From NCBI RefSeq assembly GCF_900100665.1, contig NZ_FNCS01000020.1:1-52923 (forward strand): 52,923 bases of DNA, written 5' to 3'. The DNA comes from Pelagibacterium luteolum. Lineage in GTDB: Bacteria; Pseudomonadota; Alphaproteobacteria; Rhizobiales; Devosiaceae. The notes beneath the pieces are model-generated. The model saw only the letters and a program-made list of their open reading frames with translations. It was not told the DNA's origin and searched no databases. Below are positions 22,726 to 32,795 of the stretch, one piece after another (position 1 is the stretch's first letter; the number at the start of each line of letters is the position of its first letter). The position numbers and the translations under genes were made by a program.

Positions 22726-23192
22726 CCGGGGTTGCCGGTGCCGGCCTTCAAATTGTTGGCACGATGGCGCAAGCGCGTGGGCAGCGCGAAGCTGGAAAAG
22801 CTGCGGAAGAAGACGCCTATTTCGAGGCTGCGCAGCTTGAAGACAACAGCAAGGAAGAGTTTGCCGCCTCTCAGCGCGATGCACTTGAACGTCGTCGCGA
22901 GGGGCGGCTTGCAAACTCAGCCGCACAGGCCCGCGCTGCGGCGTCGGGTGGCGGCGCTGGTGCAGATGCTCCGACGATCATGCGTATCATGGGCGACATC
23001 GCCTCAAGGGCTGAATACGGGGCGCAGGCGGCGCTGTTCGGCGGGGAAAGCCGCCGTGCTGGCATGTTCACTCAAGCTGAGGCTACGCGCCGCACAGGGC
23101 GCTCTCAGCGCCGTGGTTCCGAACTGAGCGCAATGGGCACGATGTTCTCGGGCTTGAGCAGTGGTTTCTCTTCCTTGGCGGGGGCATTTTAG
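22695..23192 (+). CDS. Internal virion protein (T7 gp14-like), 165 aa
   Basis: Begins with a hydrophobic helix MAPLPVIAGIAGVAGAGLQI and continues as Ala/Gly/Arg-rich amphipathic helices (AARGQREAGK-type segments, ASQRDALERRREGRLANS) ending in GTMFSGLSSGFSSLAGAF. This is the usual make-up of the smallest ejection protein, which inserts into the outer membrane during DNA entry. It is directly followed by the two large internal proteins, giving the standard gp14-gp15-gp16 order. Confidence 0.75.
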   Translation: MAPLPVIAGIAGVAGAGLQIVGTMAQARGQREAGKAAEEDAYFEAAQLEDNSKEEFAASQRDALERRREGRLANSAAQARAAASGGGAGADAPTIMRIMGDIASRAEYGAQAALFGGESRRAGMFTQAEATRRTGRSQRRGSELSAMGTMFSGLSSGFSSLAGAF

Positions 23193-25829
23193 ATGGCGCG
23201 TATTCCAACAGCGGCGGAAATCTCCGGGCCGGGCTCATTGCGGACGGGGCGTTCCATTGCGCGCCAAGACACGACGGCGGAAGGGCGCGGGCTGGCCGAT
23301 TTTGGCAGCGGATTGCGTCAAGCCGGGGCGGTGGCGGTCGCATTCGGGGAGCAGGAGCGGCAGAAGGCCCTTGCGCTCGAGCTTAGCAAGGCCGATGCCC
23401 AGTACAATAGCGGCCTGATCGGCATCGAAAACGGCTTCAATCAGGATGGGAATTATTCGACCTGGGGGCAGCGAGCGCAGCAGTCGACGCAAGAGCTACT
23501 CTCAAGCTCGGCAAACCTGATTTCCGACCCGGAAGCGCGCCAGTTGTGGCTGCTGGACAAGCAGGCGCACGCCACTGGCTTTGTGGATCGCATCGGGGAT
23601 CGTTCCTTTGCCCGCGTGCAAGAGCAGCAAGTGGTCGATCTCGGGCAGGCGATCGAAACGAACTACAATATCCTGACCGACCCCAGCCGGCCAGAAGAAG
23701 AGCGCGAACGCGCACGCCTCGACATCGAAGGGGCAATTGCGGTCAATGAGCAGACGGGACTACTGGCGCCCGGAACGGCTCAAGAGTGGCGCGAAACCTT
23801 CCTGCAGCAAGGCGACTATGCTCTGGGGCAGAACGCTGTCGATTCCGGGGAATTTACCGGCCCGCTGCCCCAAGGTGATACGGCGGCAATCCTGCGGTCG
23901 TTTGAAGGGTTCCAGACAAGCCCTTATTGGGACGTGAACGCCTATCGCATTGGCTATGGCTCGGACACGATTACGCGGGCCGATGGCTCTGTGGTTCGGG
24001 TGCAGCCTGGAATGATGGTGACGCGGGAAGATGCGGAGCGCGATCTGGCCCGGCGCATTCGGGAATTTGAGCAAGTCGCGGTGCGCAATGTCGGCGTGGA
24101 CGCCTGGGCAGCATTGCCGCCCCAGACGCGCGCTGCGCTGACATCGGTTACCTACAACTATGGCGAAATCCCTCCCCGGATTCGGGACGCGGTGCGCGGT
24201 GGTGATCCCGTGGCGATTGCAGATGCTGTGGCCTCGCTCCAAAACGACAATGGCGGCGTCAATCGGGAACGCCGGCTAAAAGAGGCTGCGATCATTCGGG
24301 GCGAAGGCAATCCGGAATGGTATCAGCGCTTGCCGCCAACGCAGCGGATCGCCATTGACCAGATGGCCGCGTCGCGCCAGTCGCAGCAGGCGTCTGCGGC
24401 ACAGGCTCGTGCGCAATCGGAATATGCGGCACACAAGGGCAGCATTGAGCTTGGCATCCGGACGCGGGACATCGTGTCCGAACAGCAGATCCTCAACGAT
24501 GCGATGCTGACCGACAGCGATAAAGCAACGCTGTTGAATACGCTGCGCACTGAGGTCGGGCGCGTAAGCGATGCGCAGAATTTTCTGGCGAGCTGGCAGG
24601 CAGGGCAAAGTGCCGGGCTCAACCCCTTCAACTCGGACAACCGGCGGTTGGTTGATGATGTCTTCGATGAGTTGCAAACGGCTGTGCCGGCAGAGCAACG
24701 AGAAGCGGCCACAACCCAGCTTATCGCTGACACTGGCGTCGTGCCGTCTCAGGCCATTGCGGACGTGCGGCAGGGGCTTACGGGCACAGATACGGCTGCG
24801 GTAACGCGTGCGCTGCAGACTGCTGCGATGCTGACCGATACCGCCCCGCAAGGGCTAATGGCTGTGGAGCACGGCAGGGAAGTGCGCGACGCTGCCGACA
24901 TGTACAACGCTCTAGTCAACGGTCGTGGCTTCACTGCCGAACAGGCGGCGCAGCAATACATGCGGATGAATGACCCGGCGCAGCAGCAGCGTGTCGAGGT
25001 TTTGCAGGCGCGCTGGACTGAGGATCGCAAGTCGCTTGGCCCGCAAGATATCGTGCAAGAGTTCGGGGCCGGGTTCCTCGGGTTCGGCGCTGTGTCCACA
25101 GGCGTGACGATCGAACAGCAAGAGGCAGTCTTGGCGGACTATATGTCCTTTGCCGAGGACGCCTATCTGCAGGCGAACGGTGATATCGCTGTGACCAAGC
25201 AACTGGCCATCCAGGAGATGCGGCGGACCTATGGGGTGAGCAGCGTTTCGGGCAATGCCGCACTGATGAAATTCCCCCCCGAGAATTTCTTTCCATCCGT
25301 TGCCGGCAGTCATGACTATCTGCGCGATATCGTCATGCGTGATGCGCGATCAATCGAAGCGACATCTCAGAATGCCATGCTGGTGGGAACGACAGAAACG
25401 GCGCAGGACGTCTCGGCAGGCATGGTGCCGCGATATAACCTCTACTACCAGACGCCTGACGGGGTCTGGAACATGGCGCCGCAAATGTTCACGCTGGGCG
25501 ATGAGGTCCAGCAGCTCCAGACACTCCAGAGCCAGCGAAACCAGCTTGAAGGCGAACGCGCCCGGGTGATGGTTCAGTGGCGCCAAGACGTTCAGAGCGG
25601 CATGCCGTTGGAAGAGGCGCAGGCGCGGGCCGAGGCCGCTGATGCAGCGCTGGTCGAGCAGATGAATGCCCTCGGCGGGCAGGCCAGCGAAGTGCGGGGC
25701 AATGGTCCTGTCGAAGAGAGCAGCGATTATTTCATTCCCAACGATATGGCCGAAAGACTGATGCAAGAGCAGGAGAACTTTGTGCCGGGACAGCCGATTG
25801 ACTGGTTTAATCAGCAGGGGCGCAACTAA
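23193..25829 (+). CDS. Internal virion protein with an embedded GH24-like lysozyme domain
   Basis: 878 residues, in the place of T7 gp15. Residues about 229-372 are a lysozyme-like domain: Glu238 in LRSFEGF, Asp247 nine residues later in YWDVNAYRIGYGSD, then DAERDLARRIREFEQVAV, the ALTSVTYNYG motif and RRLKEAAII. In T4-type lysozymes a Thr precedes the IGxG; here it is Arg252. The rest is long helical, Gln/Ala-rich ejection protein. It would make a local hole in peptidoglycan for DNA entry. It overlaps the next gene by one base. Confidence 0.82.
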   Translation: MARIPTAAEISGPGSLRTGRSIARQDTTAEGRGLADFGSGLRQAGAVAVAFGEQERQKALALELSKADAQYNSGLIGIENGFNQDGNYSTWGQRAQQSTQELLSSSANLISDPEARQLWLLDKQAHATGFVDRIGDRSFARVQEQQVVDLGQAIETNYNILTDPSRPEEERERARLDIEGAIAVNEQTGLLAPGTAQEWRETFLQQGDYALGQNAVDSGEFTGPLPQGDTAAILRSFEGFQTSPYWDVNAYRIGYGSDTITRADGSVVRVQPGMMVTREDAERDLARRIREFEQVAVRNVGVDAWAALPPQTRAALTSVTYNYGEIPPRIRDAVRGGDPVAIADAVASLQNDNGGVNRERRLKEAAIIRGEGNPEWYQRLPPTQRIAIDQMAASRQSQQASAAQARAQSEYAAHKGSIELGIRTRDIVSEQQILNDAMLTDSDKATLLNTLRTEVGRVSDAQNFLASWQAGQSAGLNPFNSDNRRLVDDVFDELQTAVPAEQREAATTQLIADTGVVPSQAIADVRQGLTGTDTAAVTRALQTAAMLTDTAPQGLMAVEHGREVRDAADMYNALVNGRGFTAEQAAQQYMRMNDPAQQQRVEVLQARWTEDRKSLGPQDIVQEFGAGFLGFGAVSTGVTIEQQEAVLADYMSFAEDAYLQANGDIAVTKQLAIQEMRRTYGVSSVSGNAALMKFPPENFFPSVAGSHDYLRDIVMRDARSIEATSQNAMLVGTTETAQDVSAGMVPRYNLYYQTPDGVWNMAPQMFTLGDEVQQLQTLQSQRNQLEGERARVMVQWRQDVQSGMPLEEAQARAEAADAALVEQMNALGGQASEVRGNGPVEESSDYFIPNDMAERLMQEQENFVPGQPIDWFNQQGRN

Positions 25830-28800
25830 TGGCCCTGGTTGATCGCCCTCAAACTCGGATCAGCAATCCCAACGACATGACGGGGATTGACCTGCGGCCG
25901 CCCTCGGAAGAGGTGGACGTTGGACCGGGTGCTTTGATCGGCGCCGCGTTCCGGATGGAAAACCCTCTTGTGTCGATGTTGTCGCGGCAATCTGCGGGCG
26001 GGCCGGTCGATCCTGACTTTGATTGGTGGGGCTCGATTTCAGGCACGCCATATGAGCCATACAGTGCGCGCTTTGCAAACGTCTTCAACCGGGCGCAGGC
26101 CGATGCGCTGAAAGCCCAGATCGACAGGGAGAATGCTGACCGTCGCACGATCGATGCTGCGGGCGGATGGGGTCTTCTGGCTTCAATAGGTGCTGGCGTG
26201 TTCTCGCCCGAGATACTTCTGCCCGGTGGCAACATCTATCGCGGGGTAAGGGCTGGGCAGGCCGCGGCACGCACAGCGGTCTCTACAGCGACGTGGGCGG
26301 GCGTTGGGGCCACTACAGCGGAACTTGCGCTCCAGTCCACTCAGGAGACGCGCACGGCCACGGAAAGCGCCTTGAACATCGGCGGGTCTGTGATCCTGGG
26401 CGGCGCGCTCGGCGGTGGCATCTCTGCAGCGGTTTCGCGCATGGATTGGGCGCGGTTTTCAGCGGCGGCTGATGCTGATCTGCGCCAGCCCTTTGATGGC
26501 GTCGACCCACAGCGCGCCAATGAGGATGCGCTGCAGGGCGAATTGCAGCGACGACTGGCCAGCAACGAGACGGCCAGTGATGCTGGCGCTGCGGCGCGAA
26601 CCGTCGACACACTCGAAGACCTGACCATTGCCGGGCGTGCTGCCCAGTTCACGGGGCAGGCGTTTGGCGGGCTCAATCCTGTCTTGCGGACGCTGCAAAG
26701 CCCGTCCGTTGAGGTGCGCAACATTGCCACTCGCCTGTATGAAAACCCGATCTACATGCGCAAGAACATGGAAGGGCAAGCCTCGGCACCGGGCGTCGAA
26801 ACACTGGTCAAGGAATACACGCAAGGCCATGTGGCGCGTGCGATCGAGCAACACCAAAATATCTATCGCGAGTTCCGGCAGAATGGCGGGACCATGAGCC
26901 AGTCCGATTTCAATCGGGCAGTGGGCCAAGCTATGCGGCGATCTGATACCGCGGCGGATCCCCGCGTGTCCAAGGCAGCGGAAGCGTGGCGGCGCGATGT
27001 GTTCAATCCGCTGAAAGAGCAGGCGATCGAGGCGGGGCTGCTGCCGGCCGATGTGTCGGTCTCGACAGCGGAATCGTATTTCAGCCGGGTTTACAATGTG
27101 CCGATGATGATTGCGCAAGAGCAGCGCTTCAAAGGCATTGTGCGAAACTGGGCCGATGAGGTGATTTCCTCGCTGCAGTTCAAGTCGGAAGAGATCACAA
27201 TCGGCAACAGGATTGTTGAGGCTGAAACGGCAGCGGATCAATTCTCGGCGGCTCGGCAGCGGTTCGAGACGTCGACGCAAAACCTTGAAGCGCGAGAAGC
27301 GCGCCGGGCCGGGATGGTTCGCAATCTTGAAGAAACAGAGCTGTCGCTTATGCAGGCTCGTGAAGAGGCCCCGCCGCCTGAGCTGCTGCGCATCCTGCGC
27401 AATGCCGGTGACACTCAGGACGCCATCACTGCCGTGCGGGAAGCGCGCCAGGCGCGGCGCTCTGGCGCCAATCGCAGCTATCGCGAACGCTTCCCCGTTC
27501 TAAGCCTGCTGCGCGACCGTGGCGGGGTTCGGGTGGGTACGCCACTTGATGCGGATCTTCGGGCGCTGGGCGTCACTCCCCAGTCGCATCCTGGGCTATT
27601 CCGCAAGGCTGGCGGACGAAGCGATGTCGATAATCTGGTCTGGGGGGAAGACGAGATTTTGACACAGAACCTCAACCCGATCGAGAACGGCTATCTCGCG
27701 CCCAATGACATCATGGAAGCAATTCGCGCCGAAATTGGCGGCACTCCGCTGCGCACGGAAGACCAACGGATGATGGATCAGAACGTTGATGCGCTGGTCG
27801 ACTATGCCGATTCGTGGTTGGATCAGGTCGGGCTGGGTCGCAATGCGTCGGTCAAGGAGGTGCGGGACTATCTGCGCACCATCACCGCGGCAAATCGCCA
27901 ATATGACGACATGATTGCCCGTGTCGATCGGCTTGAGGCTGAGCTTCAAAAGTTCGACACTGCGACCGATCCGCTGGTCAATGAGCGCATTGTGCGGGAA
28001 GAGGCCATGATCGAGGCCGAAACCCAGATGCAGGCGCTCAATGAGGAAATCCTGCAGTACCAGGATATCGCGCGCGCTTCGCCGAATGTCGGCATCATCC
28101 TCGACTATGCGACTGCCAAACGTGACCTGGGCAAACAGCGGATCAGGCAGAGCGCTGTGGCGCGCCGTGTCCAAGCGCTAAAGCGTGTCGAGCAGCGCGG
28201 GCGCCTCAACGATGATTTGGCCCGCGAATTGCGTCTGAAGACAGACGAGCTGACACGGTTCGATCCTGCCATCAATCGGCTGGAGGCCAAAGTTGAGAAG
28301 CTGCAGCCGATGCTGCCCAAGATGCGCCAGGAGCTTCCTGATTTCGTCTCGGATGCCGACCGGCAAGACTACGTCAACGAGATCGTCAACAACATCTATG
28401 ACACGCTGTTGGGTCGCAATGCGGACGGGGAAATCCCGCGCGATATCGTGGCTGCGACGCGCGGGCCGCTGAAAGAGCGGACGTTCAACATTCCTGACCG
28501 CATGATTGAGGACTTTCTTGAGAGTGACGTGGAGAAGGTGGCCCGGCGCTATGCCCGTGTGATGGCGGCTGATGTCGAGCTGACGCGGACATTTGGCCGG
28601 GCGGATATGAAAGAGCAGATCGATGCTGTGCGGGCTGAGTACACGACGGCACGCGAACGCGTTGAGGCTGACCTTGACGATGCTGGCAATCCCAAAAATA
28701 CGCCGCGCGCCCAGATCGAAAAGCGCCTCCGTGAGCTGACTAATCGGGAAAAAACGGACGTGCAGGATATCCGCGCGCTGCGCGACCTGATCCGGGGCAC

Positions 28801-30052
28801 ATACAAGCGCGAAGAGAACGCCAGCAACTACGCTCGAGTGGCGCGCGTCGCTGGCACACTCAACTATCTGCGGGCGCTGGGCGGTGTGACCATCTCGTCG
28901 CTGTCCGACGTCTCGCGCCATGTGATGGTCCACGGGCTGGGGCCGGTGATGAATGACGGGCTGGTGCCGATGATCCGAAACCTGAAGGGGTTCAAGATGT
29001 CGGTGCAAGAGGCAAAGACCGCCGGAGCTGTCACTGAACGGCTGCTCAACACAAGGCTGGCGACCTGGGCGGACATCGCTGACCCTTATTCCGCCTCGTC
29101 GCCTTTTGAGCGGTTTATGGACAATACCGCGGCAGTGTTCTCCAAACTCAACGGCCTTGTGTTCTGGAACGACTTTCAGAAGAGCTTTGCGTCGGTGCTG
29201 ACCCAGAGCCGCATCCTGCGCGGTTCCACCGACTATGCCAGCCTGGGCAAGCGCGAGCGGGCTTATCTTGCCTATCTCGGGATTGATGCGGGCATGGCAG
29301 AGCGGATTGGGCGTCAATTCCAGCGCCATGGCACGACAGAGGACGGCGATATTCGTGTGGCCGGCACTGACGACTGGGATGACATCGAGGCGCGACGCAT
29401 CTACCGCGCTGCAATCAACAAGGACGTCGACACAACGATTGTGACGCGCGGTGTTGGTGATGTGCCGCTATTCATGCACACGCCCACGGGGCGGCTCGTG
29501 GGGCAGTTCAAGAGCTTTGCGTTGGCCAGTAACCAGCGAATGCTGATGCGGGGCTTGCAGGAGCGGCCATCAGGATTTGTCGCCGGCACGATGATGGCCG
29601 CGACTGTCGGCATGATGATTTACTGGCTCAAGTCGGTGGAATCGAACCGCATGGATGATATATCCGACAATCCGGGCCGATGGATCGCAGAAGGGCTCGA
29701 CCGATCAGGCATCTTCGCCTTGGCCTTCGAGGTCAACAATACTGTGGAAAAGGCTTTCGGCGTCGGTGCGTATGGGGCGCTCTCGGCATTGTTCCCGAGC
29801 TCGGATCAGGACGGCAAGTCGAGCCGCTACATTATGCGCTCGACGGCAGCAGGCTTCGCGGGGCCAACGGCTGATTTCATTGATACGGCGGTGCGTGCTG
29901 TGGCCGCGATCAAGGACACGACAAGCGGCGACGGGCTCACCGAAGGCGATATCAACGCCATTCGCAGGCTGGCGCCGTTTGCGTCTCTTCCTGGCATTCG
30001 ATCATTCGTTGAGTATGTCGGCATTCCGGCAGTTGTCGAAGGCGTAAACTAG
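25829..30052 (+). CDS. Very large internal virion/ejection protein (T7 gp16-like), 1407 aa
   Basis: The largest gene. It starts MALVDRPQTRISNPNDMTGI, has a Gly/Ala-rich membrane-active region at about 110-210 (GGWGLLASIGAGVFSPEILL, LNIGGSVILGGALGGGISAA), long coiled-coil stretches in the middle (RFETSTQNLEAREARRAGMV, VDRLEAELQKF, IRQSAVARRVQALKRVEQRG), and a hydrophobic C-terminal segment (GTMMAATVGMMIYWLKSV). Ejected with the genome, it is expected to build the channel through the cytoplasmic membrane. No transglycosylase motif is apparent here; that activity seems to lie in the preceding protein. Confidence 0.82.
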   Translation: MALVDRPQTRISNPNDMTGIDLRPPSEEVDVGPGALIGAAFRMENPLVSMLSRQSAGGPVDPDFDWWGSISGTPYEPYSARFANVFNRAQADALKAQIDRENADRRTIDAAGGWGLLASIGAGVFSPEILLPGGNIYRGVRAGQAAARTAVSTATWAGVGATTAELALQSTQETRTATESALNIGGSVILGGALGGGISAAVSRMDWARFSAAADADLRQPFDGVDPQRANEDALQGELQRRLASNETASDAGAAARTVDTLEDLTIAGRAAQFTGQAFGGLNPVLRTLQSPSVEVRNIATRLYENPIYMRKNMEGQASAPGVETLVKEYTQGHVARAIEQHQNIYREFRQNGGTMSQSDFNRAVGQAMRRSDTAADPRVSKAAEAWRRDVFNPLKEQAIEAGLLPADVSVSTAESYFSRVYNVPMMIAQEQRFKGIVRNWADEVISSLQFKSEEITIGNRIVEAETAADQFSAARQRFETSTQNLEAREARRAGMVRNLEETELSLMQAREEAPPPELLRILRNAGDTQDAITAVREARQARRSGANRSYRERFPVLSLLRDRGGVRVGTPLDADLRALGVTPQSHPGLFRKAGGRSDVDNLVWGEDEILTQNLNPIENGYLAPNDIMEAIRAEIGGTPLRTEDQRMMDQNVDALVDYADSWLDQVGLGRNASVKEVRDYLRTITAANRQYDDMIARVDRLEAELQKFDTATDPLVNERIVREEAMIEAETQMQALNEEILQYQDIARASPNVGIILDYATAKRDLGKQRIRQSAVARRVQALKRVEQRGRLNDDLARELRLKTDELTRFDPAINRLEAKVEKLQPMLPKMRQELPDFVSDADRQDYVNEIVNNIYDTLLGRNADGEIPRDIVAATRGPLKERTFNIPDRMIEDFLESDVEKVARRYARVMAADVELTRTFGRADMKEQIDAVRAEYTTARERVEADLDDAGNPKNTPRAQIEKRLRELTNREKTDVQDIRALRDLIRGTYKREENASNYARVARVAGTLNYLRALGGVTISSLSDVSRHVMVHGLGPVMNDGLVPMIRNLKGFKMSVQEAKTAGAVTERLLNTRLATWADIADPYSASSPFERFMDNTAAVFSKLNGLVFWNDFQKSFASVLTQSRILRGSTDYASLGKRERAYLAYLGIDAGMAERIGRQFQRHGTTEDGDIRVAGTDDWDDIEARRIYRAAINKDVDTTIVTRGVGDVPLFMHTPTGRLVGQFKSFALASNQRMLMRGLQERPSGFVAGTMMAATVGMMIYWLKSVESNRMDDISDNPGRWIAEGLDRSGIFALAFEVNNTVEKAFGVGAYGALSALFPSSDQDGKSSRYIMRSTAAGFAGPTADFIDTAVRAVAAIKDTTSGDGLTEGDINAIRRLAPFASLPGIRSFVEYVGIPAVVEGVN

Positions 30053-30083
30053 AGGCATAATCCTGCAAGTTAGAGGATCTGTG

Positions 30084-30233
30084 ATGACTGACTTGCTGGC
30101 GACGCTTGTGATTTTCGGCCTGACGTTATGGGCCGTCAAACACGTATCGAACGCCTATGGCATAGCCTGGGGTGTCGCGACGTTTGTTGCCGTTCCAGTA
30201 GCGGCTGGCGCGGGGCTTGTCCTGCTGGGATAG
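30084..30233 (+). CDS. Small two-segment membrane protein (49 aa)
   Basis: ATG 30084 with AGAGGA 6 bases upstream. The product is MTDLLATLVIFGLTLWAVKH, a short polar link, then AWGVATFVAVPVAAGAGLVL. Two hydrophobic segments of 15-20 residues fit a holin-like or small envelope protein. It stands alone between the ejection protein and tail fibre, 4.4 kb before the endolysin, and is followed by a terminator. Holin is only one possibility. Confidence 0.6.
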   Translation: MTDLLATLVIFGLTLWAVKHVSNAYGIAWGVATFVAVPVAAGAGLVLLG

Positions 30234-30264
30234 CCCAACCACCACATCATTAATTGATCCCCCA

Positions 30265-30297
30265 AGGGCTGCTCTCGCGAGTGGCCCTTTTTCTTTG
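30265..30297 (+). terminator. Terminator before the tail fibre gene
   Basis: AGGGCTGCTC (30265-30274) pairs with GAGTGGCCCT (30279-30288) using two G-U pairs, followed by TTTTCTTT. It separates the virion core operon from the tail fibre, whose ribosome site GGAG follows at 30297-30300. Confidence 0.75.
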
Positions 30298-30308
30298 GAG
30301 CAAATCGC

Positions 30309-32795
30309 ATGACGCAAATCGATCGCCTGGACGGGCTGTCGTCCTCGACCGCCATCAAGGGACCGTGCCGGGTGGCGACCTCGGCCAACATTACGCTGTC
30401 CGATTTACAGACGGTCGATGGCGTTGTGCTGGCCGGTGGCGATCGCGTGCTGGTGCGTGCGCAGACCGATGCCAAGCAAAACGGCATCTATGTCGTTGAT
30501 ACAGGAGAATGGCGGCGGGCTCGGGACTTCGCCAGCAATCGTGATATCCGCAAGGGGACGCGCATCGTTGTGACGTCTGGCACGACCTATGCGACCTCTG
30601 AATGGATTGCTACCACAGATGACCCCGTTGTGTTGGGCGCATCCTCTATCGGCTTCGCTCAGATATTCTTTTCCACGGGTTCGGATGTAACGATAAATTC
30701 CCCGGGGCTGGTCACTAAGCTTACCCTCCCAGACCTCAACGCGGTTACCCCGCCGGATGAAACCTTTGGCGGTGTCGTCCTCAATGATCCCGACGCCGAT
30801 AACAATGGTTATTACTATCGCTCGGCCAATACGTGGGTTCGTGGGCTCGGATTTCCTAAAGCATATGGGATTGAAGAGATTGTTAGCCTCGGCGGCACGG
30901 CAAACGCTCAAACAGCCACTTTAGAGCCGGGCCTCTCTCCTGACGACGTGCGTGTGTTTTTTGCGCTGGTGGCCACTGACAACACCGGATCCATGACGCT
31001 GTCGGTCGGCGGCGAGACCCCGCGCCCTGTCCTCAACGTCGCCGGCAATCCTCTCTCTGCAGGCGAATGGACCGGTGTCGTGCTGTTCGTGCGCGACGGG
31101 AATGACTATCGGCTAATTATTGATGCGGGGGCTGCAGCCAGCGCGGCGCAGAGTGCGAGTGAGGCGGGTGATAGCGCCCTCTCCGCTGGTACCGACGCCG
31201 ATCGAGCCGAAGCAGCCCGCGATGCCGCACTTGGGGCAGTGCCCAACGAGTTCACGCCCAACCGAACCACGCTCAAGGCTCTAGATACCGATACGATTAC
31301 CCACGTTTACCTTACCGAACGGGGCCGTGAGGGGCAATTTATCTGGCGCACTGGCGACTACAGCGATGAGGTGGCGGCAGACACTGCCGAGGGCACTTAC
31401 ATTGAGGCTGACGCCGTTGCGGCAACGCACGGTGCGTGGGTGCGATCCAGGGAAACCTACACCGTCCTGATATTTGGAGCGGACCCTACTGGCGTTATGC
31501 CGTCAAATGACGCCTTCTCGATCGCGGCCAAAGTTTCACCTGCGCAGAATGAGGTGGAAGGCCCGCGCCGAAGCTTCCCTGCTGCAGATATCGCTCATGT
31601 CCGTATCCCACCAGGGGTCTACGAACTGACGGAACTGATCGATGTTGGCGGAAAGGAAATCTATTGGATTTTAGAGCCGGGCGCGCGTGTCATTGGTGCA
31701 GATTTCCTCAATGGGCATTTGATCCGCCATGATGGCACTGTCCTGAACAAAACACAGCCTTACGGCATCGTCTATGGAGCAGTTGGCACCGCTGCCAGGA
31801 TCAGCGGTTCACTCGATGACAACCCTGAGATCACGGGGCTGAACGATGTAAATCTGTTGGGTGTTTATCCAACGCGAGATGCGGTCGCTATTTTTGCGCA
31901 GGCGGAGAGCCCCCCTGCGCTCGTCACGGTCGAGGCCCCCTCCTACACCGCCACCAGAATAACTCCGGTGTCTCCACTCTCCGCTGACGTTGTAAAGCGA
32001 CTGCGCCGCGGCATGATCATCGATACCATCAGCAGTCCGGTTTATAGCGGCGCTATAAGCACATGGGCGGAGGACGGTTCATGGGTCGAGGTCGAAGATG
32101 GCTGGTTTGAAGTCACAGGGTCAGTCACAGAGCCCACCACACCGCCTGACGGCGCCGACGCCATATTCAATTCTTTCACCAAGATTTGGGCATTCAACGG
32201 GAATACAATCTTAAGAGAAAATAGCCCTGCAAGGGTCGCCTGCACCATGGAGCTTGGGTTCATCAACCAGACTTCCACGCCCATGACGGACGGACTCACT
32301 CCAGGGGAGCCATACGCATGGATATACGATGCGGTAGCATTGGGTGGGGCCGGCTCAAAAGCGACTGCTGGCTATATAGCCAGAGAAAACATGTTCTTCG
32401 GCTTCCAGAGCGCTGGTCCGGACATCGCGTTCTCAGCCAAACAGAACAATTCACTCGTTTTCTCGGTCAGTGGTGCAAATGGCAGCATTGAGATGGGTTC
32501 GAGGCTCGTCGCTGATCCAAGCACTATAGATTTTCACACATCCGGCACCGACAACGACTACGATACCAGGTTAATAGCTTTCGGCGGCACCTCCACTGCC
32601 GGGGAGGGCACATTGCGGCTAGACGCGGCCACCTTTGACATAAATTCTTCAGGAGGCTTGAGAGTGAACGGAACCAAGGTTTTGGGGCCGCAGCAAGGGG
32701 TTGTCAATAACTGCACCGATGACCCGGCCAATATACGAGACGTGGTGAACGACCTACTCTCAAAACTCAGAGCCCACGGATTGATAGCGACATGA
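30309..32795 (+). CDS. Tail fibre/tail spike protein
   Basis: 828 residues. Residues about 1-115 form the virion-attachment module typical of phage fibres (VLVRAQTDAKQNGIYVVDTG, WRRARDFASN). A Gly/Ser/Ala linker (AASAAQSASEAGDSALSAGT) precedes a spike neck at about 310-400 (VYLTERGREGQFIWRTGDYS, VLIFGADPTGVMPSNDAFSI), the usual entry into a pectate-lyase-like beta-helix. The body has parallel-strand repeats; the end (NNCTDDPANIRDVVNDLL) is a short helical trimer cap. It binds host surface glycan and may degrade it; catalytic residues are not evident. The later third is AT-richer than its start. Confidence 0.82.
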   Translation: MTQIDRLDGLSSSTAIKGPCRVATSANITLSDLQTVDGVVLAGGDRVLVRAQTDAKQNGIYVVDTGEWRRARDFASNRDIRKGTRIVVTSGTTYATSEWIATTDDPVVLGASSIGFAQIFFSTGSDVTINSPGLVTKLTLPDLNAVTPPDETFGGVVLNDPDADNNGYYYRSANTWVRGLGFPKAYGIEEIVSLGGTANAQTATLEPGLSPDDVRVFFALVATDNTGSMTLSVGGETPRPVLNVAGNPLSAGEWTGVVLFVRDGNDYRLIIDAGAAASAAQSASEAGDSALSAGTDADRAEAARDAALGAVPNEFTPNRTTLKALDTDTITHVYLTERGREGQFIWRTGDYSDEVAADTAEGTYIEADAVAATHGAWVRSRETYTVLIFGADPTGVMPSNDAFSIAAKVSPAQNEVEGPRRSFPAADIAHVRIPPGVYELTELIDVGGKEIYWILEPGARVIGADFLNGHLIRHDGTVLNKTQPYGIVYGAVGTAARISGSLDDNPEITGLNDVNLLGVYPTRDAVAIFAQAESPPALVTVEAPSYTATRITPVSPLSADVVKRLRRGMIIDTISSPVYSGAISTWAEDGSWVEVEDGWFEVTGSVTEPTTPPDGADAIFNSFTKIWAFNGNTILRENSPARVACTMELGFINQTSTPMTDGLTPGEPYAWIYDAVALGGAGSKATAGYIARENMFFGFQSAGPDIAFSAKQNNSLVFSVSGANGSIEMGSRLVADPSTIDFHTSGTDNDYDTRLIAFGGTSTAGEGTLRLDAATFDINSSGGLRVNGTKVLGPQQGVVNNCTDDPANIRDVVNDLLSKLRAHGLIAT

